Positions 8,256-16,359 of a stretch of 36,136 bases of DNA are shown one piece after another. Source of the DNA: Candidatus Crickella merdequi (GTDB lineage: Bacteria > Bacillota > Clostridia > Peptostreptococcales > Anaerovoracaceae). The notes beneath the pieces were generated by a model. That model made no database searches and was not told the origin of the DNA. It saw nothing but the letters and a program-made list of their open reading frames with translations. Location of the stretch: positions 1 to 36,136 of the forward strand of contig JAGHUT010000054.1 of assembly GCA_018064645.1 (NCBI GenBank), read 5' to 3'. Each line of letters begins with the position of its first letter. The first letter of the stretch is position 1. The translations under genes and the position numbers were made by a program.

Positions 8256-9186
8256 ATCACTTGAAGACATTAGAATATCTGAGAGAACCGCTGTTGCAGT
8301 AGGTAATTTCGATGGCGTGCACATGGGGCACAGAACAATCCTTGAGAGTGCAGTAGATTGCGCCCACAGGAATGGTTTTCTTGCTGTCTGCTATACCTTC
8401 TCCAATCATCCTGTTAATTTCTTCATGGAAAAAAACGGCATGCCTGAGAAGTGTGTCAAGCTCATATGCACAGAGGCGGATAAGCTGGATATGCTTGAGA
8501 AGCTAGGCTTTGATATTGTTGTTAATGTTCCTTTTGATGAGAATGTAATGACAATGCGAGCAATGGATTTTATCCATGCAATTCTTAAAGACAAGCTTAA
8601 TGCGGCAGCTGTGTGCTGCGGCTTCAATTACAGCTTCGGCGTTAAGGCTGAGGGCAATGTTGAGCTTCTTAAGTCAGAATGCAGTAACCTTGGAATTACT
8701 GTTAATGTCCACGATGCAGTGGAGATTGATGGAACAGTAGTCAGTTCTACAGAAATCAGGAAGCTTATAAAGGAAGGAGATATGGAGCTCCTTACAAGGT
8801 TCCTGGGAAGACCGTATGCCCTTAGTGGAACAGTAAGTCATGGTCTTGCCCTTGGAAGAGAGATCGGATTTCCGACAATGAATATTACAGCGCCGATGAC
8901 AATGGCACTTCCGCCTAACGGAGTGTATTTTACAAATGCTGCTGTAGGGGGAGAGACCTTTAAAGCCATTACAAATATTGGAGTTAAACCGACAGTTGAA
9001 GACACAAAGGTTAAATCTATCGAAACAAATATTTTCGACTTCAATGATGATGTTTACGACGAGAAGGTAACTATAGAATTCCTCAAATGGGAGCGTCCTG
9101 AGGTTAAATTTGACAATATAGAGGCACTGACATCCCAGATCAGTCACGATGTAAACCTTGCGATGGAATACCATGGTCTTGTTTAA
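8242..9186 (+). CDS. ribF: Bifunctional riboflavin kinase / FAD synthetase
   Basis: This 314 aa protein has the two expected halves. The N-terminal adenylyltransferase domain has A-V-G-N-F-D-G-V-H-M-G-H, with the HxGH-type nucleotide motif, and S-S-T-E-I-R-K-L near residue 168. The C-terminal riboflavin kinase domain has R-F-L-G-R-P-Y followed by G-R-E-I-G-F-P-T-M-N. It makes FMN from riboflavin and ATP, then FAD. The start ATG lies within the last 14 bases of truB in another frame with no clear ribosome binding site, pointing to translational coupling. Pairing of ribF with truB is standard in Firmicutes. It ends 140 bases before rpsO. Confidence 0.95.
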   Translation: MQVIKSLEDIRISERTAVAVGNFDGVHMGHRTILESAVDCAHRNGFLAVCYTFSNHPVNFFMEKNGMPEKCVKLICTEADKLDMLEKLGFDIVVNVPFDENVMTMRAMDFIHAILKDKLNAAAVCCGFNYSFGVKAEGNVELLKSECSNLGITVNVHDAVEIDGTVVSSTEIRKLIKEGDMELLTRFLGRPYALSGTVSHGLALGREIGFPTMNITAPMTMALPPNGVYFTNAAVGGETFKAITNIGVKPTVEDTKVKSIETNIFDFNDDVYDEKVTIEFLKWERPEVKFDNIEALTSQISHDVNLAMEYHGLV

Positions 9187-9203
9187 ATTTGTTCAAATAA
9201 TGA

Positions 9204-9232
9204 TAGACAATGGTTGCATCGTATGGTAATAT
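9204..9232 (+). promoter_or_regulatory. Candidate promoter for rpsO
   Basis: TAGACA (9204-9209, five of six matches to TTGACA) and TAATAT (9227-9232) are separated by 17 bases, with a TGG extended -10. It would start a transcript near 9239 with an 88-base leader before rpsO. Confidence 0.65.
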
Positions 9233-9253
9233 ACATAAGGTTATATTAATATA

Positions 9254-9297
9254 CCTATGCTTCGTTTCATGCTGCTCCGGCGGTTACAATGCATAGG
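9254..9297 (+). promoter_or_regulatory. rpsO 5' leader structured RNA, candidate S15 autoregulatory element
   Basis: CCTATGC (9254-9260) pairs with GCATAGG (9291-9297). Inside it, GCTGC (9271-9275) pairs with GCGGT (9280-9284) using two G-U pairs, capped by UCCG, i.e. a C(UNCG)G tetraloop. The inner helix places a U-G pair next to a G-C pair, similar in kind to the G-U/G-C motif that S15 reads in 16S rRNA. Ribosomal protein S15 leaders that repress their own translation are known in several phyla. That this one does so is inference. Confidence 0.5.
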
Positions 9298-9326
9298 CGA
9301 ATCGCAAAGAAAAGGAGATTTTTATT

Positions 9327-9593
9327 ATGCTTACAAAAGAAAAGAAACAGGAAATTATCAAAGAGTACGCTACATGTGAGGGAGATACAGGTTCCCCAGA
9401 GGTTCAGGTTGCTATTCTTACATACAGAATCAACGACCTTAACGAGCACCTCAAGGAGCACCACAAGGACCACCACTCAAGAAGAGGACTTCTTAAGATG
9501 GTAGGACAGAGAAGAAACCTTCTCAAGTACCTCAAGGAGACTGATATCGAGAGATACAGAACTCTTATTGCTAGACTTGGACTCAGAAAGTAA
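9327..9593 (+). CDS. rpsO: 30S ribosomal protein S15
   Basis: This is an 88 aa protein of the standard S15 length. It carries [14 protein letters not shown], then H-H-S-R-R-G-L-L and the basic L-G-L-R-K tail. S15 binds the three-way junction of helices 20-22 in the 16S central domain and nucleates the platform. The start follows AAAGGAG by eight bases. The gene has its own promoter and a structured leader upstream, and a stem-loop separates it from pnp, the classical rpsO-pnp arrangement. Codon use is strongly biased, as expected for a highly expressed gene. Confidence 0.98.
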   Translation: MLTKEKKQEIIKEYATCEGDTGSPEVQVAILTYRINDLNEHLKEHHKDHHSRRGLLKMVGQRRNLLKYLKETDIERYRTLIARLGLRK

Positions 9594-9605
9594 TAACTGG
9601 TCAGA

Positions 9606-9640
9606 AAGCGGGATCGCAGTTGTGCTATCCCGCTTGATTT
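9606..9640 (+). terminator. Hairpin between rpsO and pnp (weak terminator or processing site)
   Basis: AAGCGGGAT (9606-9614) pairs with ATCCCGCTT (9627-9635), and GCA/TGC can pair inside the loop. The following tract TTGATTTATCTTT is interrupted, so termination would be partial. Such a hairpin in rpsO-pnp of other bacteria serves as attenuator or RNase processing site; the role here is inferred from position. Confidence 0.6.
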
Positions 9641-9704
9641 ATCTTTGTATGAATCGTAGTAGAAGGGATTATATTCAATTAACAGGAAGGAGTTGTTAAT
9701 TAAA

Positions 9705-11825
9705 ATGGCAAGATTCACAGATTATAAGACTTTTAGAACAGCACTCGGCGGCAGACTTCTCGAGTTTGAGATCGGCAAAGTTTGCGAGCAGGCTAATGGA
9801 CAGGTTACAGTAAGATATGAGGATACTGTAGTAAACTGTACTGCAGTAGCTTCAAAGGAGCCTAAGCAGGATGCAGATTTCTTCCCGCTTAGCTGCAATT
9901 ACGAGGAGAAGATGTACGCTGTTGGAAAGATTCCAGGCGGATACATCAAGAGAGAGGGTAAGGCAGGCGAGCATGCAACACTCGTTTCAAGACTTATCGA
10001 CAGACCTCTCAGACCACTTTTCCCTAAGGGTTACAGAAACGACGTAGTAGTTACATGTACTGCATGGTCTGTTGATCATGACTGCTCACCAGAGATTGCA
10101 GCAGTTATCGGTTCATCAGTAGCAATTGCTATTTCTGATATTCCATGGGATGGCCCAACTGCTGGAGTAGTAGTTGGCAGAGTTGATGGCGAGTTCATCA
10201 TCAACCCTACATTTGAGCAGAGACAGGTTTCTGAGCTTAACCTCACAGTATGCGGTACTGAGGAGGCTATCATGATGGTAGAAGCTGGAGCTAAGGAGCT
10301 TCCAGAAGATGTAATGCTTGATGCTATCATGTTTGCTCACGAGGAGATCAAGGTACTTTGCAGATTCATTAAGGAAATCGTAGCAGAGGTAGGCAAGGAG
10401 AAGCAGGAGTACAAGGTTTTCAAGGCTGGAGACGATGTAGATGCTGCTGTTAGAGCTTACTCAACAGAGAAGATGGTTGAGGCTATCAAGACTTTTGATA
10501 AGCTTGAGAGACTTGCTAACATGGATGCAGTTGAAAAGGATGCACTTGAGCACTTCGCTGAGGAGTTCGAGGGCAGAGAATCAGAGATTGCTGATGTTAC
10601 TTATGCTATCAAGAAGGAAGAGGTTAGAAGAATGATTCTCGAGGAGGGAATCAGACCTGATAATCGTAAGCTTACAGAGATCAGACCTGTATGGTCAGAG
10701 ACAGGCTTCCTTCCAAGAACACATGGTTCCGGACTCTTTAAGAGAGGACAGACTCAGGCGCTTTCAGTATGTACTCTTGCACCACTCAGCGAGGCTCAGA
10801 ACCTTGACAGCATTGATGCTGATGTTACAACTAAGAGATATATGCACCAGTACAACTTCCCTGGATATTCAACAGGAGAGGCTAAGGTTTCAAGAGCACC
10901 TGGAAGAAGAGAAATCGGACATGGAGCACTTGCTGAGAGAGCACTTCTCCCAGTACTTCCAAGCGAGGTAGAGTTCCCATATGCAATCAGAGTCGTATCT
11001 GAGATTCTCTCTTCAAACGGTTCTTCTTCAATGGCTTCAACTTGCGGTTCAACACTTGCACTTATGGATGCTGGTGTTCCTATCAAGAAGCCTGTATCAG
11101 GTATCGCTATGGGTCTCATCGAGGGATTCAATGAGGATGGTTCAAGCAAGTTCGCTGTTCTCTCTGATATTCAGGGTATGGAGGACTTCCTTGGCGATAT
11201 GGACTTCAAGGTAACTGGTACACCAGACGGTGTTACTGCACTTCAGATGGATATCAAGGTTCATGGACTTTCAAGAGAGATTCTCAAGCAGGCTCTTGAC
11301 CAGGCTAAGGTTGGAAGAGCTGAGATTCTTGCTAACATGCTTGAGGAGATTCCTGAGCCAAGAGCAGAGCTTTCAAAGTGGGCACCAAGAGCTATCTCAC
11401 TTCAGATTAATCCTGACAAGATCAGAATCGTAATCGGTAAGGGCGGAGAGACTATCAACGGAATGGTTGAGAAGTATGACGTTAAGATCGATATTACAGA
11501 CGAAGGTCTTGTATCAATCTATGGATTAGATGGTGAGAAGACAGAGGCCTGCAAGAAGGAAATCGAGCTTCTTACAGCAGAAGTAGAGGTTGGCGGAATC
11601 TATGAGGGAACTGTTACAAGAATTCTTACAACTGCAAAGGGTTCAGTAGGAGCATTTATCGAGATTCTTCCAGGTAAGGAAGGTCTTCTCCATATCTCAA
11701 AGATGGCTAAAGAAAGAGTTGAGAAGGTAGAAGATGTTATGAATATCGGAGATAAGGTTACTGTTAAGGTTTCTGAGATCGACAGCCAGAACAGAATCAA
11801 TCTCTCAAGAAAAGAACTTCTCTAA
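9705..11825 (+). CDS. pnp: Polyribonucleotide nucleotidyltransferase (PNPase)
   Basis: The protein is 706 aa from ATG 9705, about 12 bases after GGAAGGAG. An in-frame TTG at 9693 touches the ribosome binding site and is disfavoured. Domains in order: first RNase PH core (about 10-140), helical domain (about 145-290), second RNase PH core with F-K-R-G-Q-T-Q-A-L-S and S-S-S-M-A-S-T-C-G-S-T-L, a KH domain with I-V-I-G-K-G-G-E-T-I (about 565-575), and a C-terminal S1 domain ending near the last residue. PNPase degrades RNA phosphorolytically 3' to 5' and can add tails. There is no long tail after S1. It is transcribed with or after rpsO and followed by a strong terminator. Confidence 0.98.
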   Translation: MARFTDYKTFRTALGGRLLEFEIGKVCEQANGQVTVRYEDTVVNCTAVASKEPKQDADFFPLSCNYEEKMYAVGKIPGGYIKREGKAGEHATLVSRLIDRPLRPLFPKGYRNDVVVTCTAWSVDHDCSPEIAAVIGSSVAIAISDIPWDGPTAGVVVGRVDGEFIINPTFEQRQVSELNLTVCGTEEAIMMVEAGAKELPEDVMLDAIMFAHEEIKVLCRFIKEIVAEVGKEKQEYKVFKAGDDVDAAVRAYSTEKMVEAIKTFDKLERLANMDAVEKDALEHFAEEFEGRESEIADVTYAIKKEEVRRMILEEGIRPDNRKLTEIRPVWSETGFLPRTHGSGLFKRGQTQALSVCTLAPLSEAQNLDSIDADVTTKRYMHQYNFPGYSTGEAKVSRAPGRREIGHGALAERALLPVLPSEVEFPYAIRVVSEILSSNGSSSMASTCGSTLALMDAGVPIKKPVSGIAMGLIEGFNEDGSSKFAVLSDIQGMEDFLGDMDFKVTGTPDGVTALQMDIKVHGLSREILKQALDQAKVGRAEILANMLEEIPEPRAELSKWAPRAISLQINPDKIRIVIGKGGETINGMVEKYDVKIDITDEGLVSIYGLDGEKTEACKKEIELLTAEVEVGGIYEGTVTRILTTAKGSVGAFIEILPGKEGLLHISKMAKERVEKVEDVMNIGDKVTVKVSEIDSQNRINLSRKELL

Positions 11826-11847
11826 TTAGAGCGCTTATGAATTAAAG

Positions 11848-11879
11848 AAATCGTGAAGTTTAATGCTTCACGATTTTTT
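11848..11879 (+). terminator. Intrinsic terminator after pnp
   Basis: AAATCGTGAAG (11848-11858) pairs with CTTCACGATTT (11866-11876) around a seven-base loop, running into six T residues (11874-11879). Confidence 0.93.
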
Positions 11880-11890
11880 ATTATGCACAT

Positions 11891-11919
11891 TCGACTACGC
11901 TTGCGTAAAGTGTTACAAT
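11891..11919 (+). promoter_or_regulatory. Candidate promoter for the DUF2207-ppk operon
   Basis: TCGACT (11891-11896) and TACAAT (11914-11919) are spaced by 17 bases. The -35 is only four of six to consensus. It lies directly after the pnp terminator and 37 bases before the next start codon, where a promoter is required. Confidence 0.5.
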
Positions 11920-11955
11920 ATACTAAATCAACTCGCTTTGGGGAGGTGTGTTGTA

Positions 11956-13812
11956 ATGCACAAATTCCAAATTAGAAATAGATTTAGAAGAATTGCTGCT
12001 GTTGTTACAGCAGCGTCTGTGCTGGCCCTGGCATCAGCATCGATGGTTCTTGCGGCAGACATTTCTGATTTCAATACAACAAGTTGTAAATTGAAGATAA
12101 ATGTTAACAACGATAATACATTTAATTATCGTGAGACCGTAGTAATAGATGCTTCTGCCTACGAAGAGATGCCTGAGAACATCGATTTTCAGTTCACAAT
12201 AGATAAGTCATATACAGGTCGTGTAACTGATGTCAGCGTAAAGGGCTATAAGTATGATTTTGACGAAACGACGAATGTGCTGAATATCACAGTAGATGAA
12301 CTTGGTGCCAATACTCTGCTTGCCTTCGATATTTCTTATACACTGACCGGCATTGACTATATGGGTGAAAAGGATGATGTTCTTATATTACCTATGATTG
12401 ACAATGGACATGCTGGTGTTATTGATAACATACAGGTTACTGTTCAGTATCCTGAGAATTTCAGGTTCAAGAATATTCAGTATGTTGTCGGTGATGAGAT
12501 TACAATGACAAATGCATACGGAAGGTGGGAAAGAGATAAAACCAATTTCAGAATTACATATTCCGGTGAAGGTATACCTGCTAATGCTAAAGTTTGTATT
12601 AATGCAACTCTTCCTGCTGCTTACTGGGCTAATGCTACAAGTATTGGAATTACAAAGAATCTATCACTTATAGTACTTCTTGCAGGTGTAATTATTCTGA
12701 TTCTTCTTAAACTTGTTTTTGGCAAAGACCCTGTGATCAGTGTTAAAGAAGAGCATTATCCACCTGAAGATCTTTCACCTGCTCATGTAGGGTATCTTGT
12801 AGACAAAGTTGTTGATAATCCTGATATAACGGCTATGTTCTTCTATATGGCAAGAAAGGGATATATGCGTATTAAAGAAGTTGAGCGCAGGAAGTTCAGC
12901 TTCACGTATATGAAATATCCTAAAGGTGAGATGAAAGCTACAAAAGTTCTATTTGATGCGCTCTTTGATAAATGTTCCGCTGGTGATACGGTCATGCTGG
13001 AGAACAGAGCAGCGGCTCTACAGAAAGCAGACAGAAAGATAAGACGCAATGTGCCATCTGATATATTTGGCGGATACAAATTCTTCAGTGCAGTCTCACA
13101 CTTTGGTAATACAATGCTTTGGATGACATATGCCTTTGTATGTGCTGCTGTGCCGTTTCTGAATATTATCTACATAACACAATCAGGTGGAGAAACTGCA
13201 AAAGGTCTGCTTCTTTCTCTTACAGTTGCAGCTGTTATGTGTGTTCTCATGGAGAATCTCAATGTATCTTATTACAAGATGAGAAGAAGGCTTGTTAAGG
13301 ATGGTAAGCAGGTTCTGACATTTGCGATTCTGGCTTACATTGCAGGCGCCGCTTTGTTTACGTATTTCTTCAGATTCAGCTACAACGGAAGAATAGGTGA
13401 CCAGAGTGTAATTCTCTTTGAAGTAGTATTTTTCATCATTGCACCATTTATGGTGACCGGTATGAAATCGAGAAGTAAGAGAAATATATATTTTACCGGA
13501 AGGATTAAAGGCCTTGAGCAGTTTATGAATACATGTTCCAAAGAACAGATTGCGCAATTGTGCAAAGAGGACTCAGGATACTATTTCAAGCTTATGCCTT
13601 ATGCTCTTGCTTTCAACATTTCAAGACATTTCGCCGGAACCTTTGAATATGTTGATGTTAAAGGCCCGGACTGGTATGAACCATTTGGCATAAGTGGTGA
13701 TTATGATTGTGATATTGTAGTAATGAATTCAATGATAGTAAATCTGCAGAGTGAATTGAATAAACTTGTATTCGGCCCTCTTGAGGCAGTTGAATTCAAT
13801 GTCAGGAGATAA
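11956..13812 (+). CDS. DUF2207 family membrane protein with signal peptide
   Basis: The protein is 618 aa from ATG 11956, nine bases after GGGAGG. Residues 1-34 form a signal peptide: basic N-region, hydrophobic core, and a V-L-A-A-D junction suited to signal peptidase I. An extracytoplasmic beta-rich domain (about 38-225) follows, then a transmembrane helix near 233-255. A cytoplasmic stretch (about 265-380) has the P-D-I-T-A-M-F-F-Y-M-A-R-K-G-Y segment typical of DUF2207, and four further hydrophobic segments lie between about 385 and 510. DUF2207 proteins have no established biochemical function. The gene precedes ppk by ten bases on the same strand, so co-transcription with polyphosphate synthesis is likely. 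It is the first gene after a terminator. Confidence 0.8.
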   Translation: MHKFQIRNRFRRIAAVVTAASVLALASASMVLAADISDFNTTSCKLKINVNNDNTFNYRETVVIDASAYEEMPENIDFQFTIDKSYTGRVTDVSVKGYKYDFDETTNVLNITVDELGANTLLAFDISYTLTGIDYMGEKDDVLILPMIDNGHAGVIDNIQVTVQYPENFRFKNIQYVVGDEITMTNAYGRWERDKTNFRITYSGEGIPANAKVCINATLPAAYWANATSIGITKNLSLIVLLAGVIILILLKLVFGKDPVISVKEEHYPPEDLSPAHVGYLVDKVVDNPDITAMFFYMARKGYMRIKEVERRKFSFTYMKYPKGEMKATKVLFDALFDKCSAGDTVMLENRAAALQKADRKIRRNVPSDIFGGYKFFSAVSHFGNTMLWMTYAFVCAAVPFLNIIYITQSGGETAKGLLLSLTVAAVMCVLMENLNVSYYKMRRRLVKDGKQVLTFAILAYIAGAALFTYFFRFSYNGRIGDQSVILFEVVFFIIAPFMVTGMKSRSKRNIYFTGRIKGLEQFMNTCSKEQIAQLCKEDSGYYFKLMPYALAFNISRHFAGTFEYVDVKGPDWYEPFGISGDYDCDIVVMNSMIVNLQSELNKLVFGPLEAVEFNVRR

Positions 13813-13822
13813 ATAAAGATAT

Positions 13823-15862
13823 ATGGCTAAATTATTCGAAGAAGGATTCACACAGAATAGAGAGATTTCGTGGCTCAGATATAATGAGAGAGTGCTTGAA
13901 GAGGCTTTTGATGAGACTGTGCCTCTCTTTGAGCGCCTTAATTTTATCTCTATTTTTACATCCAATCTTGAGGAATTCTTTCAGGTAAGGGTAGGAAGTC
14001 TTATCAGCGATGATGAGAACGGTGATGACAGCATTGATATCAAATCAGGCATGAATCCTGCAGAACAGTTAGAGGCAATCTATGAAATGATACCCAAGCT
14101 TCTTGCTCGTAAAGATGAAGCGTACAGACTTATTGACAGCGAACTCAAGGCAAAGGGTCTCAATCGACTAAGTGTAACTGAACTGAGAAGAGATGAAGCG
14201 AAGAAAGCTGCAGATTTTTTCAAAGAGAAGATAAGAGACAGAATCAGCCCGATTATTATCAAGGCTGATGATGAGTTTCCTATGCTTGAAAGCAATAAGC
14301 CATATATACTGTCTCGCCTTGAGAGCAGCAACGATGGCTTCTATGCTATTGCAGAGATTCCTTCAGATGTTGAAAAAATTCTTGTTTTTGATGAGGGTAT
14401 TCATGCAGGCGGCGAGGTGAGATATATCGTTACAGAGGACCTTGTCAAAACAATTCTGCCTCAGCTTTTCAGTCCCTTTAAGCCGGTTGAAACTGTAGGA
14501 ATCGCCATCACAAGGAACGGAGATGTTCCTGCAGACACTGATTCAAAAAATATGCTTAAGGAGATGAAATCTGTAGTTGAACGCAGACGGACTACTGATC
14601 CTGACATGCTTATTGTAGATACAAAGCTGAGCAGCAGACTTGAAGACTATCTTCTGTCTGTCTTTGATCTTGCGCCATCACAGGTCTATATTGCATCAAG
14701 AACTTCATATTCATATATTTCTGATGTGAGAGATATTATTCCGGAGTGGCTTAACGAAAAGCTCTGTTATGAGGCTTTTACGCCTTTCAATCAGCTTAAA
14801 CTCAGGAACAGACCTGTAATGGAAATCGTTAAAGAAGAGGATATACTATCGTCATATCCTTATGACTCAATGGATCCTTTCCTTGAACTTCTCAGAGAAG
14901 CATCAACCCATAAGAAAGTTAAAGAAATCAGAATGACCATTTACAGACTTTCTTCTCATCCGATTATTGTTGAGCACCTGCTTGAAGCGGTAAAGAACGG
15001 CAAGAAAGTCAAGGTTCTCATTGAATTAAGAGCAAGGTTCGATGAAGAGCGTAATATTGACTGGGCTGAGAAATTATCAGAAGCCGGTTGCAAAGTATAT
15101 TACGGTGATGAGAAATATAAGGTTCATTCGAAGCTGTGCCAGATTGTTATTGATGATGGAGATGATAAGAAGTATATATCGCAGGTTTCGACAGGCAACT
15201 ATAATGAGAAATCTGCAAAGCTTTATACTGACTTCTCTCTTATCACTTATGATCAAAGAATCGGCAAAGATGTTGATGACTTCTTCGAAGATGTTTTCAA
15301 GAACAAAGAAGGAGAATATAAGCACATACTCACATCTCCTAAAACTATGCAGGATACTCTTGTTAAGCTCATAAGAAGAGAGGCTGACAAGGGCAAGGAC
15401 GGCAGAATATTCATTAAGGTCAATTCTGTGACAGATGTAAGGCTTATAGAAGAACTCATGGAAGCTTCATGCAAGGGCTGTGTAATCAGAATGATTGTCA
15501 GAGGAATCTGCTGCATTCTGCCTGGCATAGAGTACTGTACAGAGAATATTTCTGTTGTTAATGTTGTGGGAAGATTCCTTGAGCATTCAAGAGTGTATGT
15601 CTTTGGAGAGGGAGAAGACGAGGTGATGTACATTGCATCGGCTGATCTCATGACAAGGAATATGACAAAGAGAGTCGAGCTTGCATGTCCTGTATATAAC
15701 ACTTCTCTTCGTAACAGAATCAAGGCGGTGCTTTATCTGAATTACATAGACAATGTAAAGGGAAGAGTGCTGACAAGCGATGGTACATATAAGAAAAAGC
15801 CTGCAGGCAACAAAAAAACAGACAGCCAGCAGATGCTTATGAAGCAGTCTCAGGTTGTCTGA
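13823..15862 (+). CDS. ppk1: Polyphosphate kinase 1
   Basis: This 679 aa protein is near the usual PPK1 length. The N-terminus has the family segment R-E-I-S-W-L-R-Y-N-E-R-V-L and S-N-L-E-E-F-F-Q-V-R-V. The likely autophosphorylated His is His435 in Y-K-V-H-S-K-L-C, and the second conserved His is His588 in F-L-E-H-S-R-V-Y. The I-V-R-G-I-C-C-I-L-P-G motif near 560 is also intact. PPK1 makes inorganic polyphosphate from ATP reversibly. The last 25 residues are lysine- and glutamine-rich and look disordered. It follows the DUF2207 gene by ten bases, with no strong ribosome binding site of its own except AGGAGA about 15 bases upstream, so coupling is likely. No terminator is evident before the convergent small gene. 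Confidence 0.96.
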   Translation: MAKLFEEGFTQNREISWLRYNERVLEEAFDETVPLFERLNFISIFTSNLEEFFQVRVGSLISDDENGDDSIDIKSGMNPAEQLEAIYEMIPKLLARKDEAYRLIDSELKAKGLNRLSVTELRRDEAKKAADFFKEKIRDRISPIIIKADDEFPMLESNKPYILSRLESSNDGFYAIAEIPSDVEKILVFDEGIHAGGEVRYIVTEDLVKTILPQLFSPFKPVETVGIAITRNGDVPADTDSKNMLKEMKSVVERRRTTDPDMLIVDTKLSSRLEDYLLSVFDLAPSQVYIASRTSYSYISDVRDIIPEWLNEKLCYEAFTPFNQLKLRNRPVMEIVKEEDILSSYPYDSMDPFLELLREASTHKKVKEIRMTIYRLSSHPIIVEHLLEAVKNGKKVKVLIELRARFDEERNIDWAEKLSEAGCKVYYGDEKYKVHSKLCQIVIDDGDDKKYISQVSTGNYNEKSAKLYTDFSLITYDQRIGKDVDDFFEDVFKNKEGEYKHILTSPKTMQDTLVKLIRREADKGKDGRIFIKVNSVTDVRLIEELMEASCKGCVIRMIVRGICCILPGIEYCTENISVVNVVGRFLEHSRVYVFGEGEDEVMYIASADLMTRNMTKRVELACPVYNTSLRNRIKAVLYLNYIDNVKGRVLTSDGTYKKKPAGNKKTDSQQMLMKQSQVV

Positions 15863-15875
15863 TTAAATCAATTGC

Positions 15876-16085
15876 TTAGTGTATATTGCGCTTATGCTTC
15901 TCTGTTTCGATGTTCTCAGTAGGGAAGTAAAGCGTCTTGTTCTCTTCGCTGTCGTCATCGTAATCCTGTCTGTGATTGCGAATAACTGAGTTTGAGTCAA
16001 ACTCTTTGCCGCTCTGTCTGTAGTTGATAATTGCATATATGAGCAGACCGATTAGAACTATTAATCCAAGTATAATTAATGGCAT
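15876..16085 (-). CDS. Small single-pass membrane protein of unknown function
   Basis: This is a 69 aa protein on the minus strand. The start codon at 16083-16085 is preceded on that strand by GGAGG (16090-16094) with five-base spacing, strong support for translation. Residues about 3-21 form one transmembrane helix at the N-terminus. The remaining 48 residues are hydrophilic, with a run of acidic residues (D-Y-D-D-D-S-E-E-N) and a basic, histidine-containing end. I do not recognise a family. It converges on ppk with only 13 bases between stop codons. A role near the membrane, perhaps as a small partner of an envelope process, is possible but not shown. Confidence 0.7.
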   Translation of the reverse strand: MPLIILGLIVLIGLLIYAIINYRQSGKEFDSNSVIRNHRQDYDDDSEENKTLYFPTENIETEKHKRNIH

Positions 16086-16171
16086 GGTAACCTCCAGATT
16101 ATCTATAATGGTTTATGTAATTATATAACAAAAAAGTAACTAATAATACACCCAAAAACACTAACTTTAAA

Positions 16172-16200
16172 GTGCAAAATTACACAATCTATGGTATGAT
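16172..16200 (+). promoter_or_regulatory. Candidate promoter of the ileS-to-protease run
   Basis: A TATGAT -10 (16195-16200) carries a TGG extended -10. The weak -35 GTGCAA (16172-16177) is 17 bases upstream. It is the best promoter in the 274-base gene-free stretch before ileS and would give a leader of about 150 bases. Confidence 0.5.
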
Positions 16201-16211
16201 AGTTGTGTATG

Positions 16212-16296
16212 TTTTGCGCTTTTTGCGTGCGCAAAAATAAGCTAAATTTGTTAAAAAAATTATTATTTCAACATCTTCAGCCGATGTATTTTCGGC
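16212..16296 (+). promoter_or_regulatory. ileS leader with two hairpins, not a T-box
   Basis: TTTTGCGC (16212-16219) pairs with GCGCAAAA (16229-16236). Further on, GCCGA (16280-16284) pairs with TCGGC (16292-16296); CATC (16272-16275) with GATG (16283-16286) is a mutually exclusive alternative. Neither hairpin is followed by a T tract that would make a standard terminator. I do not find the conserved T-box sequence with UGGN bulge or a following terminator, although ileS in many Firmicutes is T-box controlled. Function is unknown. Confidence 0.35.
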
Positions 16297-16359
16297 AAGT
16301 AGGAAGAATATCAACAGGGATAATTATTTTTACAAAAATCAATATAGGAGACGAGAGAA

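Noticed and set aside
9261-9301. Pseudoknot in the rpsO leader between TTCG (9261-9264) and CGAA (9298-9301)
   Set aside because: The connecting loops would have zero length on both sides of a 7-bp helix, which is not sterically plausible.
9645-9675. Separate promoter for pnp (TTGTAT and TATATT)
   Set aside because: The spacing is 19 bases and the -35 is weak. It may exist but cannot be supported over read-through past the partial hairpin.
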